Origin: Sphingobium sp. 66-54
Lineage (GTDB): Bacteria; Pseudomonadota; Alphaproteobacteria; Sphingomonadales; Sphingomonadaceae
Reading direction: 5' to 3'
Length of the DNA stretch: 53,371 bases
NCBI GenBank assembly: GCA_001899715.1
Contig: MKWI01000024.1
Location: 190,915 to 244,285, forward strand
Below the pieces are notes generated by a model, which saw nothing but the letters and a program-made list of their open reading frames with translations, ran no database searches and was not told the DNA's origin. Made by a program: the position numbers and the translations under genes. Positions 17,617 to 26,060 of the stretch are shown here, in pieces. Each line of letters begins with the position of its first letter. The first letter of the stretch is position 1.

Positions 17617-18786
17617 TCACGCCTCCGTTCGGGTCATCAGCAGCTTACCATCGCGCACGGCAAAAGCCATCCGGCCTTCCACAAGGTCCAGCGCATCGCG
17701 CCCGAACTGCTCGAACCGCCAGCCTTCGAGGATCGGCAGGCCGTTGCGCACGCCCGCCGCCAGTGCCTCCAGATCGTCCGAGCGCGCGAGCAGGCGGGAG
17801 GCGACATTGATCTCGCGCGAGCGGATCTTGAGCAGCAGCTTGAGCAGGTCGGCGACGAGGATACCTTCCTTGCCCAGCCCCGGCCGGCCGGGCTCGCGCT
17901 CGGGCATTTCCTCGCGCGGCAGCGGCTGCGCATTCTTGATCGCGCTCATCAGCCGCGCGCCGATGTCGTTGGTCTTCCAACTCGTCGAGAGGCCGCGCAC
18001 CTTGGCCAGCTCATCCTGCTGGCGCGGTGGGTGGGAGGCGATGTCGGCCAGCGTCTCGTCCTTGACGATTCGCCCGCGCGGCAGGTTCTTGTCGCGTGCC
18101 TCCAGCTCGCGCCACGCGGCGAGCGCTTTCAGGCGGCCGAGCACCTCGGCCTTGCGGCTGGAGATGCGCACGCGCTTCCAGGCATCGCCGGGGTCGACCG
18201 CGTAATGGCCGGGGTCGGCGAGTCGCTCCATCTCCTGGTCGAGCCAGGCGCCGCGCCCCGTTCGCCGCAACTCTTCCAGCATGCGCGGGAAGATATCGGC
18301 AAGGTGGGTCACGTCGCCGATCGCATAGTCGATCTGGCGCCTGTCGAGCGGGCGGCGCGCCCAGTCGGTGAAGCGCGCGCCCTTGTCGAGATGGATGCCC
18401 AACCAGCTATCGACCAGATTGCTGTAGCCAATCTGCTCGCCCTGGCTCAGCGCCATGCTGGCCACCTGCGTATCGAACAGCGGGTAAGGCGTCTTGTCGG
18501 TCAGGTTGAAGATGATCTCGATGTCCTGCCCGCCGGCATGGAAGACCTTGAGCACATCTTCATTCTCGACAAGCAGGTGAAGCAGCGGCGCGAGGTCCAG
18601 CCCCGGTGCCTTGGGGTCGATCGCGGCGGCTTCCTTGCCGTCGGAGATCTGGAACAGGCACAGGTCCGGCCAGTAGCTGTTCTCACGCATGAACTCGGTG
18701 TCGATCGCCACGAAATGGGCTTTGGACAGGCGCTCGCAGAGAGATGAGAGGGTTGCGTTGTCGGTAATCAGCGGATGGATTTGCAT
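17617..18786 (-). CDS. rnd: Ribonuclease D
   Basis: A 3'-5' exoribonuclease of 389 residues that trims tRNA precursors and other stable RNAs. DEDDy catalytic residues are visible: Asp29 and Glu31 in VAIDTEFM, Asp88 in HAGGQDIEI, and Tyr154 with Asp158 in DYAIGDVTHL. An HRDC domain (about residues 210-290) follows, with WRELEARDKNLPRGRIVKDE. Length and layout match E. coli RNase D. It is divergent from aspS with a 145-base shared control region and heads a two-gene transcript with the I78 lipoprotein. Confidence 0.94.
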   Translation of the reverse strand: MQIHPLITDNATLSSLCERLSKAHFVAIDTEFMRENSYWPDLCLFQISDGKEAAAIDPKAPGLDLAPLLHLLVENEDVLKVFHAGGQDIEIIFNLTDKTPYPLFDTQVASMALSQGEQIGYSNLVDSWLGIHLDKGARFTDWARRPLDRRQIDYAIGDVTHLADIFPRMLEELRRTGRGAWLDQEMERLADPGHYAVDPGDAWKRVRISSRKAEVLGRLKALAAWRELEARDKNLPRGRIVKDETLADIASHPPRQQDELAKVRGLSTSWKTNDIGARLMSAIKNAQPLPREEMPEREPGRPGLGKEGILVADLLKLLLKIRSREINVASRLLARSDDLEALAAGVRNGLPILEGWRFEQFGRDALDLVEGRMAFAVRDGKLLMTRTEA

Positions 18787-18931
18787 ATGGCAGGTGATCT
18801 TATTATGGGCCGGTGCTCGGTGATGAGCTGGAAGGACGGCGCAGCGTCGCGTTTCTTAGCTCCGTCGAGCGTCTTTGTCATTCATCCAGCGCCCCTGCAA
18901 TGCAGGGCATGAAATTAAAGGCTCTTTTTTG

Positions 18932-20719
18932 ATGCATGCCTATCGCACTCACACCTGCGGCGCATTGCGCGCGACCGATGCCGGCGAGACCGTCCGCGTG
19001 TCCGGCTGGGTGCATCGCAAGCGCGATCATGGCGATCTGGTGTTCATCGACCTGCGCGACCATTACGGCATGGTTCAGATCGTCACCGAGGTGGATGGGC
19101 CGGTCTTTTCCGTGATCGAGGGGCTGAAGCCCGAGAGCGTGGTGACGATCACCGGCACGGTCGAGCGCCGCGCGAAGGAGGCGATCAACCCCAATCTGCC
19201 CACTGGCGAGATCGAGGTGCGCGCTACCGAGGCGACCGTGCTCTCCGCCGCGCAGGAACTGCCGCTGCCGGTGGCGGGCGAGCAGGATTATCCCGAGGAT
19301 GTGCGCCTGCGTTATCGCTTTCTCGATCTGCGCCGCGAGACGCTGCACGCCAACATCGTCACCCGTACGAAGATCATCTCGGACATGCGCCGCCGCATGG
19401 AAGGCGCGGGTTTCACCGAATATTCGACGCCGATTCTCACCGCCTCCTCGCCGGAGGGCGCGCGCGACTTCCTCGTGCCCAGCCGCATCCACGCCGGCAA
19501 ATTCTATGCGCTGCCGCAGGCGCCGCAGCAATATAAGCAGCTCCTCATGGTCGCCGGGTTCGACCGCTATTTCCAGATCGCGCCCTGCTTCCGTGATGAG
19601 GACCCACGCGCCGACCGGCTGCCCGGCGAGTTCTACCAGCTCGATCTGGAGATGAGCTTCGTCACACAGGAGGACGTCTGGACCACCATGGAGCCGGTCA
19701 TCGCCGGCGTGTTCGAGGCGTTCGCGCAGGGCAAGCCGGTAACGCCTGCCGGCAGCTTCCCGCGTATCGCCTATAGCGAGGCGATGCTCAAATACGGCTC
19801 GGACAAGCCGGACCTGCGCAACCCCGTTCTCATCACCGATGTGACCGATCATTTCGTCGGCTCGGGCTTCGGCATCTTCGCCGGCATCGTCGAGAGCGGC
19901 GGCGTCATCCGCGCCATTCCCGCGCCGGGGGCGGGCGCCGGCAGCCGCAAATTCTTCGACGATATGAACAACTGGGCTCGCTCGGAGGGTTATTCCGGCC
20001 TCGGCTACATCAACATCAAGGATGGCGAGCCGGGCGGCCCCATCGCCAAGAACCACGGGCCGGAAGCGACCGCAAAGCTCATCGCCGCGCTCGGCCTCGG
20101 CCCCAATGACGGCGTGTTCTTCGCCGCCGGCAAGGAGGCACAGGCCGCCAGGCTCGCCGGTCTTGCCCGCATCCGCGTCGGCGAGCAGCTCGACCTGATC
20201 GACAAGGATCGCTTCGACCTCTGCTGGATCGTCGATTTCCCCTTCTACGAATATGATGAGGACGAGAAGAAGCTCGACTTCGCCCACAATCCCTTCTCCA
20301 TGCCGCAGGGCGGGATGGATGCGCTGGAGAGCGGCGATCCGCTGTCCATCAAGGCCTATCAGTATGACATGGTCTGCAACGGCTATGAGATCGCCTCCGG
20401 CTCGATCCGCAACCAGTCGCCCGAGTTGATGGTCAAGGCGTTCGAGCAGGTGGGCTTGAGCAAGGCGGATGTGGAGGAGCGCTTCGGCGGCCTCTACCGC
20501 GCCTTCCAATATGGCGCGCCGCCCCACGGCGGCATGGCGGCGGGCGTGGACCGCATCGTCATGCTGCTTTGCGGCGCCCAGAACCTGCGCGAAATCACGC
20601 TGTTCCCGATGAACCAGCGCGCCGAGGACCTGCTGATGGGCGCTCCGTCCCCGGCCGAGCCCAAGCAACTGCGCGAGCTGCATGTCCGTGTGGTGGAGCC
20701 GCAGAAAAGTCAGGGATAA
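18932..20719 (+). CDS. aspS: Aspartyl-tRNA synthetase
   Basis: A class II synthetase of 595 residues charging tRNA-Asp. It has the N-terminal OB-fold anticodon domain ([23 protein letters not shown]), the catalytic core with motif 2 ([19 protein letters not shown]), the bacterial GAD insertion (about 280-420), and motif 3 ([13 protein letters not shown]). Whether it also charges tRNA-Asn cannot be decided here. The ATG at 18932 is chosen because the conserved [10 protein letters not shown] start is there; an in-frame ATG at 18875 would add an unconserved extension. The leader holds a small hairpin (18893-18907, CCCTGC/GCAGGG) and a run of six T just before the start codon. Confidence 0.95.
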   Translation: MHAYRTHTCGALRATDAGETVRVSGWVHRKRDHGDLVFIDLRDHYGMVQIVTEVDGPVFSVIEGLKPESVVTITGTVERRAKEAINPNLPTGEIEVRATEATVLSAAQELPLPVAGEQDYPEDVRLRYRFLDLRRETLHANIVTRTKIISDMRRRMEGAGFTEYSTPILTASSPEGARDFLVPSRIHAGKFYALPQAPQQYKQLLMVAGFDRYFQIAPCFRDEDPRADRLPGEFYQLDLEMSFVTQEDVWTTMEPVIAGVFEAFAQGKPVTPAGSFPRIAYSEAMLKYGSDKPDLRNPVLITDVTDHFVGSGFGIFAGIVESGGVIRAIPAPGAGAGSRKFFDDMNNWARSEGYSGLGYINIKDGEPGGPIAKNHGPEATAKLIAALGLGPNDGVFFAAGKEAQAARLAGLARIRVGEQLDLIDKDRFDLCWIVDFPFYEYDEDEKKLDFAHNPFSMPQGGMDALESGDPLSIKAYQYDMVCNGYEIASGSIRNQSPELMVKAFEQVGLSKADVEERFGGLYRAFQYGAPPHGGMAAGVDRIVMLLCGAQNLREITLFPMNQRAEDLLMGAPSPAEPKQLRELHVRVVEPQKSQG

Positions 20720-20898
20720 TGCCAGCGCCGGCCCCGTCCACGGATGGGGCGGCGTGGGCGATCCAGCAGTGGAGGGCGCGGTTGGCGCTGCGTGCCGGCG
20801 CATCATGCGCCCGTAGTTGAGCTTCCGTTCCCGACCCGACATGGCTTGCATGCCATCGCCATGCCTCTACTCTCGCGGCAGGCAAGAAGGGGATATGC

Positions 20899-21684
20899 AT
20901 GGCCATCGACCTCTCCGATTATGAGAAGGGCCCTGATTTCGAGGGCGATTTCGACGATGCGCTCGCCAAGGTGCAGAAGCGGCTGGAGAAGATCCAGGTC
21001 GCCCATATCGTCCACCGCAAGCGCAGCGTCGTCATGCTGGAGGGGTGGGACGCGGCCGGCAAGGGCGGCATCATCAAGCGCATGACGGCGCTGCTCGATC
21101 CGCGCTACTATAAGGTCTGGCCCATCGGCGCGCCGACCGAGGAGGAGCGCGGCCACCATTTCCTCTGGCGCTTCTGGACACGGCTGCCGGCGGACAAGCA
21201 CATCGCGGTGTTCGACCGGAGCTGGTACGGCCGCGTCCTCGTCGAGCGGGTCGAGGGCTTCTGCACCGAGCGCGAGTGGAAGCGCGCCTATGACGAGATC
21301 AACGAGTTCGAGGCGCAGCAGGTCGATAGCGGCACCGCCATCGTCAAATTGTTCGTCCACATCACCCAGAAGGAGCAGGACAAGCAGCTCGCCCAGCGGC
21401 TGGACAGCCCTTTCAAGCGCTGGAAGACCGGCGCGGAGGATTATCGCAACCGCGCCCGCCGCGCCGAGTATCTGGACGCGATCCATGCGATGCTCAAGCG
21501 CACGGACACGCGCTGGGCGCCATGGCAGGTGATCGACGGCAACGACCGCAAATCCGCCCGCATCACCGCGCTCGCCGCCATCGCCGACGCGTTGGAGAGC
21601 CACGTCTCCATGGACATGCCCGATGCCGATCCCGCCGTGGTCGAACTGGCCCGCGAGGCGTTCGGCTACAAAGCCAAGGAGTGA
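20899..21684 (+). CDS. ppk2: Polyphosphate kinase 2 family protein
   Basis: A 261-residue PPK2 domain, a P-loop kinase that transfers phosphate between polyphosphate and nucleoside di- or monophosphates. Walker A is GWDAAGKGG (residues 49-57), and the catalytic Walker B/lid region FDRSWYGR is at 105-112, followed by VEGF and the KRWKTGAEDYRNR helix. It is a single-domain form. The nucleotide preference (GDP, ADP or AMP) cannot be told from what I can see. It lies about 5 kb from ppk1 and the Ppx/GppA gene, in its own transcription unit after aspS; family 1 and family 2 repeats follow its stop. Confidence 0.92.
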   Translation: MAIDLSDYEKGPDFEGDFDDALAKVQKRLEKIQVAHIVHRKRSVVMLEGWDAAGKGGIIKRMTALLDPRYYKVWPIGAPTEEERGHHFLWRFWTRLPADKHIAVFDRSWYGRVLVERVEGFCTEREWKRAYDEINEFEAQQVDSGTAIVKLFVHITQKEQDKQLAQRLDSPFKRWKTGAEDYRNRARRAEYLDAIHAMLKRTDTRWAPWQVIDGNDRKSARITALAAIADALESHVSMDMPDADPAVVELAREAFGYKAKE

Positions 21685-21718
21685 GGGGGAGAACGAGCGA
21701 TCCCATATTGGACCAACA

Positions 21719-21798
21719 TGTGCTCCTGCGAAGGCAGGAGCCCAGGGCCCAGCCGCAGTCCCCTCTCGCCCTTGGGCTCCTGCCTGCGCAGGAGCACG
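21719..21798. repeat. Inverted pair of family 1 palindromes (REPIN-like)
   Basis: The clearest doublet in the window. Unit 21719-21749 reads GTGCTCCTGCGAAGGCAGGA then GCCCAGGG; unit 21768-21798 is its inverse, CTTGGGCTCCTGCCTGCGCA then GGAGCAC. About 18 bases separate them, giving one long imperfect inverted repeat between two convergent genes. Confidence 0.8.
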
Positions 21799-21835
21799 TA
21801 GCCCTTATGAGCGCCGGATAGCCAACTCCCTCTCC

Positions 21836-21873
21836 GTTCTGTCGAGCGTAGTCGAAACACGCCGCGCGCCGCC
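21836..21873. repeat. Short repeat, family 2
   Basis: GTCGAGCGTAGTCGAAACAC then GCCGCGCGCCGCC, next to the end of the GNAT gene and just after a family 1 doublet. It resembles the copies at 4415, 9388 and 17111. Confidence 0.5.
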
Positions 21874-21875
21874 CT

Positions 21876-22367
21876 CTACACCAGCTCCTGAACCATCACA
21901 TAAGCATCCACATAACCCAACGTCGGATGCCGGAACGCTCCCGGCAGCGTACCGACAAGCGCAAAGCCCATATGCTGCCACAGCCGCACCGCGCGCGTGT
22001 TGGTCGAGACGACGAGATTATACTGCATCGCCCGATAGCCCTGCCGCCGCGCCTCCTCCAGCGAATGGCGGCACAGCGCCTGCGCGACGCCCTTGCCGCG
22101 CTGATCGGGCCGCACCGCATAGCCGCAATTGGCGACATGCGCTGCCGGTCCGGTTGAGTTGGGCTTGAGATAATAAGTGCCGACGATCGCGTCCTTGTCG
22201 TCGCGCGCCACGAACACCTGCTTGTCCGCCGCGTGCCAATAGGCGCGCACCGCTTCCTCGCCCAGATCGCGGTCGAGCGGGTAGGTCTCCCCCTCGCGCA
22301 CCACCGGTTCGAGGATCGCCCAGATGCCCGCCCAGTCGGCGCCGTCCGCCGTCATGATCCCGATCAT
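21876..22367 (-). CDS. GNAT-family N-acetyltransferase
   Basis: A 163-residue single GNAT domain. The acetyl-CoA pyrophosphate loop is visible in CGYAVRPDQRGKGVAQAL (motif A, RxxGxG/A form), preceded by IVGTYYLKPNS and followed by YNLVVSTNTRAVRLWQHMGF (motif B) and GTLPGAF. It resembles the phosphinothricin or L-amino-acid acetyltransferase branch, but the substrate is not inferable. Start choice is between 22367 and an in-frame ATG at 22355; neither has a decisive ribosome site. It is divergent from the cupin gene. Confidence 0.83.
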   Translation of the reverse strand: MIGIMTADGADWAGIWAILEPVVREGETYPLDRDLGEEAVRAYWHAADKQVFVARDDKDAIVGTYYLKPNSTGPAAHVANCGYAVRPDQRGKGVAQALCRHSLEEARRQGYRAMQYNLVVSTNTRAVRLWQHMGFALVGTLPGAFRHPTLGYVDAYVMVQELV

Positions 22368-22450
22368 CCTCGCACCCCGTTTCCAGCCGCTTGACTCGCT
22401 CCACCCCGGCGACGAGGTGTAGCGGACCATTACCGGAGAGGACAATTCGC

Positions 22451-22966
22451 ATGAGCGGCAAAGGGCGGCGCATCGTCACGGGGCATGACGCGAACGGCAA
22501 GTCGATCATCCTGTCGGACGGGCCGCCGCCGCAGAACCACCCGATGCACGGTCCGGACGTGGGCGCCGACTTCATCGAGGTCTGGAACAGCGCCGCCCCG
22601 GTGCCCAACCTCACCGCTACGGAAGCCGCCGAGCCCAACGCGCGCCCGTTCGCCATCATGCCGCCCTCGGGCCATCTGCTGCGCATCATCGAGATGTATC
22701 CGGCGAGCATGGGCGGCCATCGCACCGCCATGCACCGCACCCGTACGCTCGATTATATGGTGGTGATCGAGGGCGAGATCGTGCTGCTATTGGACGATAG
22801 CGAGGTGACGCTGGGCCCCGGCGACGTCGCCGTCCAGCGCGGCACCAACCACGCCTGGGAAAACCGCACCGACAAGATCACGCGCTGCGCCTTCTTCCAC
22901 ATCGACGCCACCTTCGACGAAGCGCTGCTGGAGACACTGCCCAAGCCGCTGGAATTGATGCGCTGA
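22451..22966 (+). CDS. Cupin-domain protein
   Basis: A 171-residue protein with a double-stranded beta-helix core at about residues 85-160. The metal-ligand motifs are present as HRTAMHRTRTLDYMVVIEGE (His pair and Glu) and GDVAVQRGTNHAWEN (final His). Upstream residues (SDGPPPQNHPMHG) form a short N-terminal arm. It has no second domain. Such single cupins include dioxygenases, isomerases and sugar-binding regulators; function is unknown. GGAGAGGA precedes the ATG. It is divergent from the GNAT gene, sharing an 83-base control region. Confidence 0.8.
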   Translation: MSGKGRRIVTGHDANGKSIILSDGPPPQNHPMHGPDVGADFIEVWNSAAPVPNLTATEAAEPNARPFAIMPPSGHLLRIIEMYPASMGGHRTAMHRTRTLDYMVVIEGEIVLLLDDSEVTLGPGDVAVQRGTNHAWENRTDKITRCAFFHIDATFDEALLETLPKPLELMR

Positions 22967-23174
22967 TCGAGGGAAGCAAACCCTGGAAACCGCCGTTATC
23001 CTGGACGTGATCCGGGGATCCGCTTTCCGTATCCATCGCCTGCAATTTTGATCGGCGGGACATATAGACGGGCAGGTGTGATTAGGCAGTGGGAACCTGG
23101 ATCAAGTCTGAGGTGACGAGAGGAGCATGACCGCGATGCAATGCCCTATTCCCGCGGACCGGACGCACACTCTC

Positions 23175-23681
23175 TCAGTCCCGCACCTTCTCCACCGCCG
23201 GATAGCTGATCGCCATCACCTCCCACTCCTTCTCCCCACCGGGCAGCATCACCCGGCGCAGGTCGCCTACTGCCGCGCCGCGCAGGGCGCGCGAGAGCGG
23301 GCTGTCCCAGCCGATCCTGCCGGCGCCGGCGTCCGCCTCGTCGTTGCCGACCAGCGTGACGACGCGTTCGGCGTCGTCCTCATCAGCCAGCGTCACCGTG
23401 GCGCCGAAGAACACCCGGTTCCGGTCCGGCTGGTTGGCCGGGTCGATCACCTTGGCGGCCTTCATCCGCTCGGCCAGCCATTTCAGGCGCCGGTCGATCT
23501 CGCGCATGCGCTTGCGGCCGTAGAGATAGTCGCCATTCTCGCTGCGGTCGCCATTGCCCGCCGCCCAGCTCACAATCTCCACGATGCGCGGCCGTTCCTC
23601 GCCGAGAAGCTGGTCATATTCGGCGCGCAGGGCGGCGAAACCGGCCGAGCTGATATAGTTGGGGCGCGCCGCGCCGCTCAT
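23175..23681 (-). CDS. greB: Transcription elongation factor GreB
   Basis: A 168-residue Gre factor that enters the RNA polymerase secondary channel and rescues backtracked complexes by stimulating transcript cleavage. The N-terminal coiled-coil (PNYISSAGFAALRAEYDQLL) carries the acidic tip region GNGDRSENGDYLYGRKR, and the GreB-type continuation RMREIDRRLKWLAERM is clear. The C-terminal FKBP-like domain includes WDSPLSRALRGAAVGD. The YGRKR and WLAERM features favour GreB over GreA. It is the last gene of a minus-strand run with the small membrane protein and lytic transglycosylase. Confidence 0.9.
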   Translation of the reverse strand: MSGAARPNYISSAGFAALRAEYDQLLGEERPRIVEIVSWAAGNGDRSENGDYLYGRKRMREIDRRLKWLAERMKAAKVIDPANQPDRNRVFFGATVTLADEDDAERVVTLVGNDEADAGAGRIGWDSPLSRALRGAAVGDLRRVMLPGGEKEWEVMAISYPAVEKVRD

Positions 23682-23696
23682 CTGTGCAGCCTTCCG

Positions 23697-23900
23697 CTAC
23701 TTGCGGCGGCGGGCATACATCAGCGCGGCGACCAGCGCGGCCGAGCCGATCCCCGCCGCGACGCTGCCCATCAGGATGCCTTTATTGTTGGCGCCCTGCT
23801 TGTCGGTCTTGCCGGCCTTGGCTTCGGCCTCGAGTTCCTTGTTGCGCTGTGCGAGCGCGGCTTCTTCCAGGGTCGTAGCGTCGCTGTCGTTGTCGGTCAT
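23697..23900 (-). CDS. Small single-pass membrane protein of unknown function
   Basis: A 67-residue protein with an acidic, Glu/Lys-rich N-terminal half (LEEAALAQRNKELEAEAKAG) followed by a Gly/Ala-rich hydrophobic segment (about residues 42-62, ILMGSVAAGIGSAALVAALM) and a final YARRRK basic anchor. The topology predicted by the positive-inside rule puts the short RRRK end in the cytoplasm. It lies between the lytic transglycosylase and greB on the same strand with gaps of 53 and 15 bases. I do not recognise a family. Confidence 0.65.
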   Translation of the reverse strand: MTDNDSDATTLEEAALAQRNKELEAEAKAGKTDKQGANNKGILMGSVAAGIGSAALVAALMYARRRK

Positions 23901-23953
23901 GATGGTTTGCGTTGGTCCTGCGTTGGAAAGGGAAAAGGGAGCGGCCGCCCGGC

Positions 23954-25969
23954 TCAGCCGGAGGCGCGCTTGCCGAGATAGCGGCTGAGCGGCGCCGCGT
24001 CCGCCGAGCGCTGCGACGGATTGAGCAGATCATAGACCACGGCATTCTCCAGCACGCGCTGCACATAGTCCCGCGTCTCGAAGAGCGGAATGTCCTCGAT
24101 CCACTGGACGATGTCGACACCGGGCAGGCGCGGGTCGCCATTGGCCCTGATCCACTTGTTCACATTGCCCATGCCGCCATTATAGGCGGCGATGGCGAGC
24201 GGGTAGCTGCCGCCGTAATAATTGAGCAACTGGCGGAAATAGCTGCTGCCGAGCTGGACGTTGTAGCTCGGGTCGAACAGCGATCCCTGATCGAACGCCA
24301 GCCCCATCTTGCCGGCCACTTCGCGCGCGGTCGGCGTCATGAGCTGCATCAGCCCGCGCGCGCCGGCTCGGCTGATGATCTGCCGGTCGAACTGGCTTTC
24401 CTGCCGGGTGATGGCATGGATCATCGTCCAGTTGGCCTGCTCGCCGTCCGGCACGCGCATGCGCGGGAAGCTCGCCTGCGCATAGCCGGTGAGGCCGCTC
24501 GCGGTGGCGCGCCGGCCGACCATCACGCCCAGGTCCGGCCGGCCCAGCGTCTCGGCCAGTTCGGCGGCGAGCAGATGGTCCTGATCGGTCTGCGCCGTGG
24601 CGGCGATGGCACGGACGAACTTGCTCTGGTCCATCCACGCGCCCTGTCGGCCGAGCTGACGCGCCGCGCGCACCAGCGGGCGGGAGAGGAAGGCGCTGCG
24701 CTCGGCGCCGGCGATCTCCACCGGCCGTTCCGCCTGCGCGGGGGCGGGGATCGGCCGGCCGAGCCGCTCCAGCGCGAGCTGGCCGTAATATTGATCGGGG
24801 AAGGCGCCGGACTGCGCGTAATAGGCGTTGGCCGCATCCGCCCGGCCGCCAGCCGCCGCCGCGCGCCCCGCCCAGTAATAGCCCTTGGAGATCGTCTGCG
24901 GAGAGCGTGCCGCGCGGGCATAGCGCGTGAACATGCCTTCCGCGTCGGCCGGGCGGCTCAGGCGACGCAGCGCCGTCTGTCCCGCCAGCCAGGCGAGGCT
25001 GGTATAGTCGTCGCGCACGCCCAGGCTCTGCGCGCTGATGTCGGTGCCCGGCGCGAAGGCGTCGTCCACCCTGGAGGCGATGGCATAGGCCAGCGTCCAT
25101 TGATTGTCGTTGGCGGCGGCACGCGCCTGCGCCAGCAGCACCTCATACCATTGCTCGGGGTCGCTCGGCGTCTGCGTGAGCGGGCCACGGCTGGCGAGCA
25201 GGTTGCGCGCCCCCATGCTGTCGCCGTTGTTCACCATCCAGCGCGCCTTGTCGGCCAGATAGCCGGCGTCCATCACGCCCACCGGGTCGGCCGCGCCCAT
25301 CTTGAGCGCGGCGTCGGGTGCCTTGCGCTGGAAGGCGATGCGTGCCGCGATAACCGCCTGCCGCGTCACTGGCACGGCCGGCAGCACCCGCTCGGCCACG
25401 TCGGTCCGCTTGCGCCACAGCGCCGCATCGGCGCGCTTCAGATGATCGTCGGGGGTGAAGCTGCTCCAGAAGGTGCCGCGCAGCCGCTCCTCCACCGCCG
25501 GGTCCATCGGCCCGGCCGTCCACGCGGCACGGGCAGCCTCGCGCGCGTCGGCCTGCTGGCCCAGCCGCATCAGCGCGAGGGCCTGGACCGCCTTGCCCTG
25601 CGCCGTGTTGGGCGGATAGGCGCGGAAGAAGGCGATGATCTTGGCGGGATCGTCATAGTCGGGGTTGGCGGCGCGCTCGGCGATGCCGCGCAGCCGCGTC
25701 TCCTCCGGCCAGCCGGGGTAGGCGATCAGGAAATCGGCATAGGCGGCAAAGCCCAACGTATCGCTAGCGGTGATCCGCCGCCACGTGTCGATCGTGCCGG
25801 AAATCTGCGCATCGGCGGCGCTGCTGGCGGCAATGCGGTCCCGCACCGCCTGCCATGTGACGGTCGGTTCCGCGGCGGCGAGCGGCGCGGAAGCGCTGGT
25901 CGCGGCGGAGGCGAGGGCGGCCATCAGGAGCAGGCCGGGCGCGCGAAGGTCTTTTCCCATGCCGTGCAT
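23954..25969 (-). CDS. Soluble lytic murein transglycosylase
   Basis: A 671-residue Slt70-like enzyme that cleaves peptidoglycan glycan strands to 1,6-anhydromuropeptides in the periplasm. The N-terminus has a signal peptide (KDLRAPGLLLMAALASAATS, then ASAPLAAAEP). The large middle is alpha-helical superhelix with TPR-like character. The C-terminal SLT domain (about 500-650) has the catalytic Glu524 in ITRQESQFD, followed by SRAGARGLMQLMTPTA and IAAYNGGMGNVNKW. The ATG at 25969 gives the signal peptide a suitable n-region; 25960 is an alternative. It is divergent from dapA. Confidence 0.92.
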   Translation of the reverse strand: MHGMGKDLRAPGLLLMAALASAATSASAPLAAAEPTVTWQAVRDRIAASSAADAQISGTIDTWRRITASDTLGFAAYADFLIAYPGWPEETRLRGIAERAANPDYDDPAKIIAFFRAYPPNTAQGKAVQALALMRLGQQADAREAARAAWTAGPMDPAVEERLRGTFWSSFTPDDHLKRADAALWRKRTDVAERVLPAVPVTRQAVIAARIAFQRKAPDAALKMGAADPVGVMDAGYLADKARWMVNNGDSMGARNLLASRGPLTQTPSDPEQWYEVLLAQARAAANDNQWTLAYAIASRVDDAFAPGTDISAQSLGVRDDYTSLAWLAGQTALRRLSRPADAEGMFTRYARAARSPQTISKGYYWAGRAAAAGGRADAANAYYAQSGAFPDQYYGQLALERLGRPIPAPAQAERPVEIAGAERSAFLSRPLVRAARQLGRQGAWMDQSKFVRAIAATAQTDQDHLLAAELAETLGRPDLGVMVGRRATASGLTGYAQASFPRMRVPDGEQANWTMIHAITRQESQFDRQIISRAGARGLMQLMTPTAREVAGKMGLAFDQGSLFDPSYNVQLGSSYFRQLLNYYGGSYPLAIAAYNGGMGNVNKWIRANGDPRLPGVDIVQWIEDIPLFETRDYVQRVLENAVVYDLLNPSQRSADAAPLSRYLGKRASG

Positions 25970-26060
25970 TATGGCAGAGCCTTGCTGATCGAACGGTGAA
26001 CGGGTGCGTGCATGAACCCAATATGCCTGTCCGAGTGCGCGCTTTGAAGGAGTTTTTTCT

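Noticed and set aside
18893..18930. Hairpin plus T-run just before aspS as a terminator or riboswitch
   Set aside because: The stem is only 6 bp, the T-run is 13 or more bases away and directly touches the start codon, so a terminator is unlikely; no known riboswitch motif is seen.
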